A stretch of DNA of 36,654 bases from Leptofilum sp050292445 (GCA_050292445.1 JBNKLQ010000022.1:1-36654), one strand, 5' to 3'. Counted from the first letter of the stretch, positions 23,622 to 31,468 are shown. Numbers and translations: made by a program. Notes: a model not told the origin generated them from the sequence alone.

Positions 23622-24935
23622 TTACTGACCCTCAGGCGGGCGCAGGGCGTAGCCGACGCCTCGCTCGCTAATAATCCAGGTGTCAAATGGGGTAATGGCT
23701 CGGCGCAGCCGCTTGATGAGTGTTTTTAAGCGGTCGGGATCATCGACAAGAACATCCCCCCAAACGGCCGTTTCCAAATCATCGCCATGCACCACCTGGC
23801 CTGCGTTCTGGCACAGGCTCACCAAAATAGCAAACTGCGAAGTTGTCAGGCTCATCTCCTGGCCGTGGCCCCACACCTGGTGCCGCTGCTGATCGATAAC
23901 AAACGGTCCGGCCTGAATCAGCCCAGAAACCTGTTGGCGGCGCACGTATCGGCGCAAAATTTCGCTGGTGTAACGGTACCCGTTGTCATCGGCTTCTAAT
24001 AGACATTGCTGTTCCAAGAGGCGCAAACTGTCAATTGGCCCGTCGGCAATAGCCAGCGTATACTGTTCTTCGGCCGTCAGATTTTGCCACAGATAGCCCA
24101 GGTGGGAATCGGCTTCTACCTCAATGGGATTGTCCAACTGGGTAAACTCATCCTCGCTCTCCAGTTTAGCGTCCTGTGTCTTGGCCTGGAAGGCATGGTA
24201 GGCGGCCACATGCAAAAAGAAGGGATGTGGCCCGACCAGAAAGATGAGGTAGTCAGTCAGCTCATCGGAAAATGAGCACGCCACATTGTTCATCCGGTCC
24301 TGAACCATTTGTCGGCTGGCCTCAACGGAAAACAAGCCTAGCGGCAGGGTCACGAAGATGTTGAAGAAGGGTGAGCTAAGGATTTCTTCTTCGGCGGTGA
24401 TGGCAAATAACGGCCGTTGGCTGGCCGTGAGGTAAGCAAGACCATATTTGGTGGTGAGTCCACGCAGGCGGGCAAAAAAGTAGGGGGTGAGCTGCTCATT
24501 TGCGGCCAGCAGTTCAAATTCGTCTAGAAGCACGACAACGGCCGTATCGTTTTTGTGAATCTGGTGCAGTGCCCGGTCCAGTGCCCGGTAGGTTCCGGGG
24601 GATTGGTCCGCTTTGATAACCATGCCCGCGTCTTGGGCCGCGTCTAGCAAGCCGTCCAGCAGCGCCTCGTAAATCTCTTCTGGGGGCGACCCGCCAAACT
24701 CCTGGCAGTCGATCAGTACAAAGAGTGCGTGTGGCGGGTCCAATTGCAATTGAGCGCGCACCTCTGGCCGGGAAAGATGAATCAGCAAGGAGCTTTTCCC
24801 AATGCGACGTGGACCAATCATTGAGACGCTTTGCCCGTTGCGCAGCAGCCCTAAAATCTGGCTAATTTCAGCCTCTCGGTTGTAAAAATCTTGCTGGCGG
24901 CGAATTGCGCCACGATGGTAAAAAGGGTTATCCAT
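23622..24935 (-). CDS. AAA/STAND ATPase fused to OmpR-type winged-helix DNA-binding domain
   Basis: The 437-residue cytoplasmic protein starts with NPFYHRGAI and FYNREAEI, a common lead-in of this ATPase family. Walker A (GPRRIGKSS, about 38-46) and Walker B (VVLLDEFELL, about 130) follow, then a helical lid region to about 330. The C-terminal 95 residues are an OmpR/PhoB-type winged helix: a beta lead (AGPFVIDQQRHQVW), SLTTSQFAILVSLCQNAG, and the recognition helix/wing DPDRLKTLIKRLRRAI...ISERGVGYAL. It is thus a DNA-binding regulator with an ATPase switch in place of a receiver domain. It lies directly upstream of the propeller-AAA receptor gene and may receive its signal. No clear ribosome binding site precedes the ATG. 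Confidence 0.88.
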   Translation of the reverse strand: MDNPFYHRGAIRRQQDFYNREAEISQILGLLRNGQSVSMIGPRRIGKSSLLIHLSRPEVRAQLQLDPPHALFVLIDCQEFGGSPPEEIYEALLDGLLDAAQDAGMVIKADQSPGTYRALDRALHQIHKNDTAVVVLLDEFELLAANEQLTPYFFARLRGLTTKYGLAYLTASQRPLFAITAEEEILSSPFFNIFVTLPLGLFSVEASRQMVQDRMNNVACSFSDELTDYLIFLVGPHPFFLHVAAYHAFQAKTQDAKLESEDEFTQLDNPIEVEADSHLGYLWQNLTAEEQYTLAIADGPIDSLRLLEQQCLLEADDNGYRYTSEILRRYVRRQQVSGLIQAGPFVIDQQRHQVWGHGQEMSLTTSQFAILVSLCQNAGQVVHGDDLETAVWGDVLVDDPDRLKTLIKRLRRAITPFDTWIISERGVGYALRPPEGQ

Positions 24936-25245
24936 GCTTATATGCCCATTTGCTTTTCTGGTAATGGGTTAATTGTAACGAGGAATTGGGAAAAGGTAAA
25001 ATTTGGTGACAAATTGGGGCAGGGGTGGTGAAAAGTTCAAGCAAGCAAAAAGTGAAAGACCTGACAAATTTTTTATGGCTTATGCCGTTTTCACCGGAGA
25101 AAACTTGTCAGGTCTGTGTTAGTCTTCTAGAAATCTACTCACTGGATGAGTCCTCTGCAATGGCAACTACTATTTCGCCCAATAAATATTGACGGATAAG
25201 CGACTCGATGCGAAACAGTTAAACTGAAGCAAACGTTCGCATATT
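24936..25245. other. Intergenic region with inverted repeat element
   Basis: This 310-base gap lies between the YceI-like lipoprotein gene and the start of the AAA-wHTH gene, both on the minus strand. It contains the large inverted repeat at 25057-25115. No open frame with a credible start and no RNA gene is recognised. The promoter of the AAA-wHTH operon must lie here, but no near-consensus pair is obvious. Confidence 0.4.
25057..25115. repeat. Palindromic intergenic element (AGACCTGACAA/TTGTCAGGTCT)
   Basis: Perfect 11-bp arms AGACCTGACAA (25057-25067) and TTGTCAGGTCT (25105-25115) extend inward by TTTT/AAAA after one mismatch and enclose a loop of about 30 bases. The form is that of a REP- or MITE-like element. 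A related short palindrome lies at 5505-5519. No T run follows on either strand, so it is not a simple terminator. Confidence 0.7.
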
Positions 25246-26028
25246 TTATCCGTCAAATGAAGTTTGCTTCAGTACTAGCTCGATTTCCACTGTTGCTGGG
25301 TCTTGGGCGACCAGATAGCCTGCAATTTCCGGTGGGTTAAAGCCATAATCTACCATATAAATTTGGGTTACACCTGTACCTGTGATGGTATCACCATCCA
25401 GCCTGGCAGTAATGGTAAATGTTTCTGAATTGGTAATCTCCCGAATGGTCATATCGCCTGTCAGAGAGAAGGTTACCTCTTCGCCTGCAACGTAGTTTTC
25501 GGGAAAACTCTCCGCATCCGTAACCGTAAATTCAGCAAAAGGATATGTGCGGGATTCCAGAAACTGCTCTCGAATTCGTTCATCCCGACGATGTTCGTCG
25601 CTGCGCAAGGTAAGGATATGGACCGACACTTCTCCGGCAGCCAGTGTGAGTTGCCCCGTTTCTGTTTCTTGCAGTTGGAACTGGCCGGTAATGGCATTGG
25701 TGGAACCAACGGCCGTAAATAAACCCAACTCTTTGCCCAGTGCGGTAACTGCACCCGACAGAAACTCTTCTTCAACCCGGTAGCGGACTGTGGACTGTGT
25801 GTCATCGATTACAAAAGTGCGGAGCGGGTCTGGGGTGGCTGTAGGCGAAGGCTCCTCGATAATCTCTGTCACAATTTCAGTAGCGGTTGGTGGCACGGTG
25901 CTGGTTGGTGGAACGGCCGTTGCCGGGATAGGCGTGGCAGTGGGTGCGATGGTGGCTGTCTGGCAGGCACCTAACAAAAACAGGCCCACCAGAACAAGTG
26001 GCACAATGAACAGGCGTATAATTTTCAT
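25246..26028 (-). CDS. YceI-family lipoprotein
   Basis: This 260-residue exported protein has a signal sequence with lipobox LLGAC, giving lipidated Cys22. A Thr/Pro-rich linker (about 23-70, ATPIPATAVPPTSTVPP) reaches across the cell wall. The rest is a YceI-like lipocalin-type barrel: FVIDDTQSTVRYRVEE at the start, SDEHRRDERIREQFLES in the middle, YPFAEFTVTDAESF, and VDYGFNPPEIAG near the end. YceI proteins bind amphiphilic or isoprenoid molecules and are often induced under stress. The ribosome binding site AAAGGAG lies before the ATG. It follows the sigma/anti-sigma pair by 81 bases on the same strand and is a likely member of that regulon. Confidence 0.88.
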   Translation of the reverse strand: MKIIRLFIVPLVLVGLFLLGACQTATIAPTATPIPATAVPPTSTVPPTATEIVTEIIEEPSPTATPDPLRTFVIDDTQSTVRYRVEEEFLSGAVTALGKELGLFTAVGSTNAITGQFQLQETETGQLTLAAGEVSVHILTLRSDEHRRDERIREQFLESRTYPFAEFTVTDAESFPENYVAGEEVTFSLTGDMTIREITNSETFTITARLDGDTITGTGVTQIYMVDYGFNPPEIAGYLVAQDPATVEIELVLKQTSFDG

Positions 26029-26109
26029 GAGACATGCTCCTTTTTTATGTATGCAGGGAGCAGCAACCGCAGATTCTCTGCGATTTGTTCCCAGATGCGG
26101 TTTTTGACG

Positions 26110-27471
26110 TTATTCGGATTGAATTTGCCAGACTCGGATACGGCCGTCGCGATAAGCAGCAATCACTTTCAGCTGATCATCCTGAAATAGCAATTCGGTT
26201 TGGAAATTGGCCAGGGCCTCAATTTCGGTACTAAAAAGCAAGGTTGGCGAACTGTCGGTTGTTTGCCACAGGTTCACCTGACCACCCGATGAAACAGAGG
26301 CCAGGTATGTGCCATTGGCAGAGAAGGCCATTGTTTGCACGGCCGTTTCCCCATCCAATGTTGTCATGAGCGTCATGTCAGGCAAGACGTAAAGCTGCAC
26401 CATTCCATCGGCCGTGCCCACGGCGACTGTTTGCCCATCAGGGCTAAAAGCGACAGTAGAAATTGCCTCAGCAGAAGCTGAAAAAGCGACTGCCTCACGG
26501 CCATCTGTAACCTGCCACATCTGCACCATCCCGGCTATTGTGCCTGTTACCAGTAAACGGCCGTCTGGCGAGAAGGCCATTGCCGAAACTGCCTGTTGGG
26601 GATCAAGTGTGGTTTGCAAAGTATGACCAGGCAATTGCCAAAGATAGACTTGGCCATCGCCGCGCCCGGTCCCGGCGGCCAGCAAGGTGCTGTCTGGGGA
26701 AAAAGCCAATGTGGTCACCGAATAGTTTGGTTCATCCAGCCGCCGCTCTGTCGAATCGCCAGTTGTCGGCCAGAGCATGACATAGCCTTCATAATCAGTA
26801 GAACCGGCTGCCAGCCAACGGCCGTTTGGCGAGAAGGCCAGGCTGGCAGCGGTGCCATACGGCATTGCCCAATTTCCGCTTTGCTCACCGTTGGCCAGCT
26901 GCCACAGCTGTACGTACCGGGCGGTATTGCCCGTGGCGATGGTTTGCCCATCTGCGGCCACGGCCAGGCTGGCAATGGTGGAACGGCCGAATTGGACGGT
27001 TGGTTGGGGCACGGTCCGCCAAACGGGTTGTGGGGCTACCGTGGGTTGGCTGGTAGGCATGGCGGTGGCCGTGGGTGTCATGGTGGATTTTACTGCTGGC
27101 GCAGAAGCTGTCGGTAGAAACGGCCGTTGTTGCAAAGACAACCACATCACCCCCACCAGGCTGGCCAGGAAGATCAAAACCAACGCCTGGCCGACCAACC
27201 TGGGTGCTTGCTGCCAACCGTCTATAAACCGGAAAATTGGGTGACGTTCGGCTTTGGCAGCCAGTTTGGCCTGAAACTCGGCTCGTAGCTTGGGTGATGG
27301 GGTGAGTCGCTCCAGCGCCGCTAAATCGCGATCTATCTGCTGGTAAGCCGTAAAACGAGCCTTGCATTCCGGGCAGACTTGCACATGCGCCTGGAGCTTT
27401 GCCTGCTCGGTGAGCGTCAGGTTGTTATAGATTGCCAGCTGTTCGCGTAGGCGCTGATGATCACGACTCAC
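26110..27471 (-). CDS. Anti-sigma factor with transmembrane helix and WD40 beta-propeller
   Basis: The 453-residue protein begins with a zinc-finger anti-sigma domain whose HxxxCxxC signature is His29-Cys33-Cys36 (HVQVCPEC). A single membrane helix follows at about 92-113, then a Thr/Pro linker (about 121-150), and then WD40-type blades to the end. The blade pattern is ...MAFSPDGRLLVTGT...VQMWQ, seen about seven times (for example TLAFSPDSTLLAAGT and TVAFSPDGQTVAVGT). The propeller should be extracytoplasmic and could sense a ligand or envelope state, releasing the sigma factor. The start is GTG at 27471, overlapping the sigma-factor stop as GTGA, so the two are translationally coupled. Many blades are encoded with ACGGCCGT copies. 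Confidence 0.9.
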   Translation of the reverse strand: MSRDHQRLREQLAIYNNLTLTEQAKLQAHVQVCPECKARFTAYQQIDRDLAALERLTPSPKLRAEFQAKLAAKAERHPIFRFIDGWQQAPRLVGQALVLIFLASLVGVMWLSLQQRPFLPTASAPAVKSTMTPTATAMPTSQPTVAPQPVWRTVPQPTVQFGRSTIASLAVAADGQTIATGNTARYVQLWQLANGEQSGNWAMPYGTAASLAFSPNGRWLAAGSTDYEGYVMLWPTTGDSTERRLDEPNYSVTTLAFSPDSTLLAAGTGRGDGQVYLWQLPGHTLQTTLDPQQAVSAMAFSPDGRLLVTGTIAGMVQMWQVTDGREAVAFSASAEAISTVAFSPDGQTVAVGTADGMVQLYVLPDMTLMTTLDGETAVQTMAFSANGTYLASVSSGGQVNLWQTTDSSPTLLFSTEIEALANFQTELLFQDDQLKVIAAYRDGRIRVWQIQSE

Positions 27472-28043
27472 TGTTTATTCTCACTTTCATAGAGTTGCCG
27501 AAACTTTTCTCTAGCCCGATATAGGCGATTTTTGACTGCGCCTTCGCTGATCTGCAAAATGTGGGCGATTTCGCGCACGCTAAATCCTTCATGACTATAA
27601 AGGAGCAGAGGAATTCGATAATTTTCTGGTAGTTGGGCCAGGGCTTGGGTTACGGCCGTTTGGGTTCCCATCGTTTCATCCGGGCCAGGATTGCGTAACC
27701 CCAAACTATCCCCTTTGCGCCAGGGCAGCCAAACAAAGCGCCGCCGCCGCTTAAGCGCATTCAAAGCCATATTTCCGGCAATGCGGTAAATCCAGGCCCG
27801 GCGATTTTGCACCTCAGCCAGTCGATCACGATGAGAAAATAACTGCAAAAAAACATCCTGGGTTAAATCGTGTGCCCACTCTGCATCGCCCAGCAGCCGC
27901 ACCAGGTAAGCGTAAATTTCCCGGTGATGCTGCTCGAACAGAGCGGCCACCAGGGCTGCCGTTTCTGGGGATGGATCAGTGACAAGAACGATTTCCTGAT
28001 TCACGCGGTTGGCTTTATGGGGCGAGTCTGTTTTTTGTTTCAA
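27468..28043 (-). CDS. ECF-type RNA polymerase sigma factor
   Basis: The 191-residue protein has the two sigma domains of the extracytoplasmic-function group. Region 2 includes LFEQHHREIYAYLVRLLGD, DLTQDVFLQLF and RRAWIYRIAGNMALNALKRR. Region 4 includes LPENYRIPLLLYSHEGFSVREIAH and ISEGAVKNRLYRAREKF. It directs polymerase to its own set of promoters once released by the WD40 anti-sigma factor encoded next (GTGA overlap). A TTG start at 28043 is used because an in-frame stop lies just upstream and no earlier or nearby ATG exists, so the start is uncertain by a few residues. A palindrome (28043-28055) overlaps the start, and a 12-base tandem repeat lies about 90 bases upstream. Confidence 0.92.
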   Translation of the reverse strand: MKQKTDSPHKANRVNQEIVLVTDPSPETAALVAALFEQHHREIYAYLVRLLGDAEWAHDLTQDVFLQLFSHRDRLAEVQNRRAWIYRIAGNMALNALKRRRRFVWLPWRKGDSLGLRNPGPDETMGTQTAVTQALAQLPENYRIPLLLYSHEGFSVREIAHILQISEGAVKNRLYRAREKFRQLYESENKQ

Positions 28044-28055
28044 TGTGATTCACAT
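28043..28055. promoter_or_regulatory. Palindrome ATGTGATTCACAT at sigma-factor start
   Basis: A perfect 6-bp inverted repeat around one central base overlaps the proposed TTG start of the sigma-factor gene. Its half-site TGTGA is like that of CRP/FNR-type operators, but the spacer is 1 base instead of 6, so the binder cannot be named. Confidence 0.35.
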
Positions 28056-28134
28056 GAAGTATGACAATTGGCACGGCCGTTTGGTCACAGCGCCTCCTGC
28101 CCAAAAACAAAAAGGATGTCGCGTTTGTCACCTA

Positions 28135-28158
28135 TTGTATCCCTGGTTGTATCCCTGT
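28135..28158. repeat. Two 12-base tandem repeats upstream of the sigma-factor gene
   Basis: TTGTATCCCTGG (28135-28146) is followed directly by TTGTATCCCTGT (28147-28158). On the minus strand this gives two GGGATACAA blocks 12 bases apart, which could be promoter elements of the autoregulated ECF sigma factor or an operator pair. Confidence 0.45.
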
Positions 28159-28231
28159 TGGGAGACCAAAAAGACGGCCGTTTCCAGTTTAATAGCCTCA
28201 GTTGAACAACACAAACTTTTGGAGGCATGAG

Positions 28232-28453
28232 ATGAACAAAACAACAAAGACGCAAGAAATGGCAAAACAAGGGTGGCTGATGCGGTTGGCAACGGCCGTT
28301 GGCGAAAAACTGTTTACTTGGCTGTGCCAGGGCGAAATGGGCATGTCCCCCTATGAATCGCAGATGTTTATGCTGCACAGCGGCATTGGTTGGGAAGAAG
28401 CCGCTACTTACCATTACATTGCCCATGCCAAACACTACCGGGAGAATATCTAA
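28232..28453 (+). CDS. Small hypothetical protein
   Basis: This is a 73-residue protein with no recognised family. It has a basic N-terminus, an amphipathic stretch (WLMRLATAVGEKLFTWLCQG) and a C-terminal part rich in aromatic and His residues (GWEEAATYHYIAHAKHYREN). The start ATG at 28232 is strongly supported by GGAGG (28221-28225) six bases upstream. Its stop lies 2 bases before the ATG of the phosphotransferase gene, so the two are almost certainly translated from one mRNA. An ACGGCCGT copy encodes the TAV in the amphipathic part. It may be a partner or regulator of the phosphotransferase; this is inferred from position only. Confidence 0.65.
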   Translation: MNKTTKTQEMAKQGWLMRLATAVGEKLFTWLCQGEMGMSPYESQMFMLHSGIGWEEAATYHYIAHAKHYRENI

Positions 28454-28455
28454 TC

Positions 28456-29628
28456 ATGATGCCTAAAATTGGGACATTTGATGGCGAGCAGGCCATTGCT
28501 CAAATGGACGAGGCGTTGCTCGAAAATATGGTAAGTAGGTTGCTGGCCAGGCCGGTGAAGGTAACAGATTGGCAGGTTACTTTGTTGGGGGGATTGGATA
28601 GTTCGCCGATGGCTGGTGGGGTGTATAAGGTAGCGGGAACGGCCGTTACCCCCACAAACCAAACCCACGTCTGGTGCCTCGTTGTCAAAATCTTGCGTTC
28701 CCCAGAAGGGTTTTTCATGCCCGATGGCACATCGGTGACCAAAGAGATGGCCGAAGACCGAAACAATTTTGGTTATTGGCAGCGGGAAGCCTTGGCCGCG
28801 CAATCCGACTTATTTGATAACTTGCCCGTCGGGCTGCGCGTGCCCCGTTTTTTGGGCATCACCCACATCAACGAGGGCGAATGCTGGTTGTGGCAAGAAT
28901 GTCTCCCTGAGGATGATGAATGGACCTGGGAGGATTACCGAGAAGCGGCCGTTCGGTTGGGTCAATGGCAAGCTGAGGCTTTGGCAAAGCGGCTTGACCA
29001 TCCCTGGCTGAGCCGAGACTGGTTAGCTGGCTGGGTGCATGGCCCCCTCACAGGCATCTTTGGCCTGGTCGAAGGCATGAACGGTTACGACCATCCCCTG
29101 CTAACCACCTACTTTGCCCCGGAGGAACTGGCCGCCCTGCGCCAACTGTGGGCAGACCGGCAAAACTATTTGGACAGGTTGGCACAGTTGCCAAAAACGC
29201 TGTGTCATCTGGATGCCCATCGCGGCAACCTCAGCTGGCAGGACGACGAGTTGGCGCTGGTCGATTGGGCCTTTGTCGGCGCTGGCGCATTGGGTGAGGA
29301 ACTGGCTGCTTTTGTGGGCGCGACGCTGCTGCTGGATTATGTGCCGCTTGCCGAAGCGGAGCAGCTAGAGCAAGTGGCTTTTGCTGGTTACCTGGCTGGA
29401 TTACGAGCGGCGGGTTGGTCTGGGGACGAAGCTATCATCTGGGAAGCATACTGCTGTGTGATGCCCCTTCGTTTTGCACCGCCATCTTTAGCCAGTATGC
29501 TGCGTACCGTCATGCAACCAGAGTTTGCCGCCGATTGGGAACGCACGACGGGTAAGCCTTTGGCAGACATTCTGGCCCATCGTGCTGGATTGGTGCGCTT
29601 TTATTTGTCGCGGCTAGGTGAGTTATGA
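28456..29628 (+). CDS. Aminoglycoside phosphotransferase-like kinase
   Basis: The 390-residue protein belongs to the APH/choline kinase-type fold. The catalytic loop LCHLDAHRGNLSW (Brenner motif HxDxxxxN) and the metal-binding LVDWAFVGAGALGEEL near residue 270 are clear. WCLVVKILRSP is a candidate for the ATP-binding strand with its Lys. The substrate cannot be read from sequence. Proteins of this kind in environmental bacteria often phosphorylate small molecules other than antibiotics. A double ATG (28456, 28459) follows GGGAG by about 11 bases. It is coupled to the small gene at 28232 and converges with the nitroreductase gene 7 bases after its stop. Confidence 0.85.
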   Translation: MMPKIGTFDGEQAIAQMDEALLENMVSRLLARPVKVTDWQVTLLGGLDSSPMAGGVYKVAGTAVTPTNQTHVWCLVVKILRSPEGFFMPDGTSVTKEMAEDRNNFGYWQREALAAQSDLFDNLPVGLRVPRFLGITHINEGECWLWQECLPEDDEWTWEDYREAAVRLGQWQAEALAKRLDHPWLSRDWLAGWVHGPLTGIFGLVEGMNGYDHPLLTTYFAPEELAALRQLWADRQNYLDRLAQLPKTLCHLDAHRGNLSWQDDELALVDWAFVGAGALGEELAAFVGATLLLDYVPLAEAEQLEQVAFAGYLAGLRAAGWSGDEAIIWEAYCCVMPLRFAPPSLASMLRTVMQPEFAADWERTTGKPLADILAHRAGLVRFYLSRLGEL

Positions 29629-29635
29629 GCGTGCA

Positions 29636-30850
29636 TCATTGCGTTGCCAGGCTTTCGTCTACTAGCCAACTTACATCGTATTTAGGCAGTGGGGGATGAG
29701 CTCTCTTATCTTGAATGCCTCTTTCTTCTTCCGACAGAACAGCAAAGTACCCCTGAATGGCCAGCGCCTCACAGCCCATTTCCCAATTGGCGCACCAAAT
29801 TCCCAGAGCAACGGGGGCATAGTAACGTGACGCCGTCGCAGCATAGAAATCAAAGCTTTTCAATTCCCCGCTTTCCGCCACATTAGCAACACAGCGCGTC
29901 GTTTGCCCGTTATAGGAAGACGGTGCCCATTGGCAGATCTCATAGTTGCGTCCAAAGCAGTTGAAGGGAGCGGCTTCCACGTCCAAGGGTTGTTCAAAAT
30001 CCGCATCCGCAAAAAAGAGTTCCGCAAGTGGCAAACGGCGCTTGAATTGGGCATTAAATATCCGTAAAAAGATGGGTATGTAATAGTTCGATTTATAACC
30101 GACGGCGCAGACACAGATGATGTGGTCCTTTTCGGAGTCGAAGCGGTCGCCTAAATTTTGCTTAATGCTGACGTGATCTGCGCCAGGACCAATCCAGCAG
30201 GTGCCTAATCCCATACGGGTGGCGTGCATGACGATTTTCTGCAAACTTCTGCCGACGTCGATCACGGCGAGGCGGTCGTATTCCTTAGGTGCTATGGCCA
30301 CAAGGAACTCGGTTGCATTGACGGTGGGCCACACCGTTAGCGGCGCAGAAATATACTCAAACCGCACAGGGGATTTGCCGATTTGGGATTCTTCCGTGTG
30401 CATACGCACCGATGCCATTAGCTCGTTGTAGTCGGCATCAGTTAGCTTGCGGGTTTGGAAGGAACGGCAGGAACGCCTTACCCGCATCAGGTCGAAGAGA
30501 TTAAGATCATCGTTTCGTTTGGGGAGGCGTTCGGGAAAACGCAGGCGAAACTTGCTGGTCACCACATCGAAAATAGCGACTATGAAAATCAGCATTCCCA
30601 GGATGAAGAAGGGAGTTGCCAGGAAGTTTGCCTTAAATAGAAGCGCTATGCCGCCGATTAAGGAAAAAAGAAGCACGAATATCAGGGGAAGAAGATACTG
30701 TAACCAACCAGTGAACTGCACTCGCATTTTTGCCCGGACAATACTTGCAGCAATTTTTCTCAGAAATAGAACAGGAATGCGATTGAGTATCGCTTGTTCG
30801 TTAGCACCAAGCCCTTGCATAAAATCATTACCATTTATTTTGTGAGCCAT
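29636..30850 (-). CDS. Membrane-anchored nitroreductase-family protein
   Basis: This 404-residue protein has two membrane helices near the N-terminus (about 49-71 and 77-96) and a large nitroreductase-like domain. The motif MRVRRSCRSFQTRKLTDAD is the FMN phosphate-binding start of that family, and MGLGTCWIGPGADH is the usual second signature. Domain length (about 300 residues) suggests the two-lobed single-chain type (TM1586-like) rather than the 200-residue dimer-forming type. It probably uses FMN and NAD(P)H at the inner face of the membrane. AGGTAG precedes the ATG at moderate distance. The gene contains no exact ACGGCCGT copy, unlike most of the window. Confidence 0.8.
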   Translation of the reverse strand: MAHKINGNDFMQGLGANEQAILNRIPVLFLRKIAASIVRAKMRVQFTGWLQYLLPLIFVLLFSLIGGIALLFKANFLATPFFILGMLIFIVAIFDVVTSKFRLRFPERLPKRNDDLNLFDLMRVRRSCRSFQTRKLTDADYNELMASVRMHTEESQIGKSPVRFEYISAPLTVWPTVNATEFLVAIAPKEYDRLAVIDVGRSLQKIVMHATRMGLGTCWIGPGADHVSIKQNLGDRFDSEKDHIICVCAVGYKSNYYIPIFLRIFNAQFKRRLPLAELFFADADFEQPLDVEAAPFNCFGRNYEICQWAPSSYNGQTTRCVANVAESGELKSFDFYAATASRYYAPVALGIWCANWEMGCEALAIQGYFAVLSEEERGIQDKRAHPPLPKYDVSWLVDESLATQ

Positions 30851-30906
30851 TTTTTACGCTACCTATCTTTTTGCATGTCCAATGCCTGTATGGCCTGTTC
30901 TAAACT

Positions 30907-31290
30907 TTAAGCGGGGATGAGGAGGAAACGGCCGTATGCCACAAAGCCAGCCAGCAGAAGCAGAACAATATTTTCGACAACCGCCAGCCTATTTCCATGC
31001 CTTACATTTACTGTCAGCGCACCAATCATTGTTAAGACCAGTCCAACAGCCGCTAAAGGGGTTAACCACGGTAGAATCCCCGTCAATTGTGGCAGGATTA
31101 AGCCAATACCGGCCAACAGTTCCAAGATGCCAATCAGTTTAACCGTGCCGGCCGAAACATCGTCAACCCAGTTCATGTGTTCGCCGCCCCTTTCCTTGAG
31201 CGCATCTTTCGATTTACTTGCTTTCATCAAACCAGCCATCAGAAACAGTACGGCGAGCAGCCCTTGTAAAATCCATAGTGCAATGTTCAT
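30907..31290 (-). CDS. DoxX-family membrane protein
   Basis: The 127-residue protein has four predicted membrane helices: residues 2-20 (ALWILQGLLAVLFLMAGLMK), about 50-70 (TVKLIGILELLAGIGLILP), 75-95, and 105-125 (VVENIVLLLLAGFVAYGRF). AGLMKASKSKDAL and the GILELLAGIGLILP motif are typical of the DoxX family, integral membrane proteins linked to quinol or redox stress functions. It is divergent from the TetR gene, from which an operator-like region and a MITE-like element separate it, so the TetR protein may control it. Confidence 0.88.
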   Translation of the reverse strand: MNIALWILQGLLAVLFLMAGLMKASKSKDALKERGGEHMNWVDDVSAGTVKLIGILELLAGIGLILPQLTGILPWLTPLAAVGLVLTMIGALTVNVRHGNRLAVVENIVLLLLAGFVAYGRFLLIPA

Positions 31291-31312
31291 TTTTTACCTC
31301 TTTTATGATCAA

Positions 31313-31440
31313 TAGAGTTGTTCCTGATTAACAAAAACGCCTGATTGTCATGCCTGCGAAGGCCGGCATCCATCTTTTTCAAAGGAGTGGATTCCCGCCT
31401 GCGCGGGAATGACAGTTTGATATTTAAAAGAACAACTCTA
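31313..31440. mobile_element. MITE-like element with 11-bp terminal inverted repeats
   Basis: TAGAGTTGTTC (31313-31323) and GAACAACTCTA (31430-31440) are perfect inverted repeats bounding 128 bases. If the outer TA is a target duplication, the element resembles the TA-inserting IS630/Tc1-mariner type. Inside lies a second imperfect palindrome (31346-31414) whose ends are TGTCAT and ATGACA and whose arms fold into their own hairpins (the GCGCGGGAATGACA-type repeat common in many genomes). It encodes nothing. It lies between doxX and tetR. Confidence 0.65.
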
Positions 31441-31468
31441 ATTTATCTCATCAAGTCGCACTTCTTTT

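Noticed and set aside
23591..23625. Inverted repeat GTAATCGG/CCGATTAC between the two AAA genes
   Set aside because: The 8-bp arms are made of simple CGGTAATCGG-type repeats with a 19-base loop and no T run. This is too weak to call a terminator or operator.
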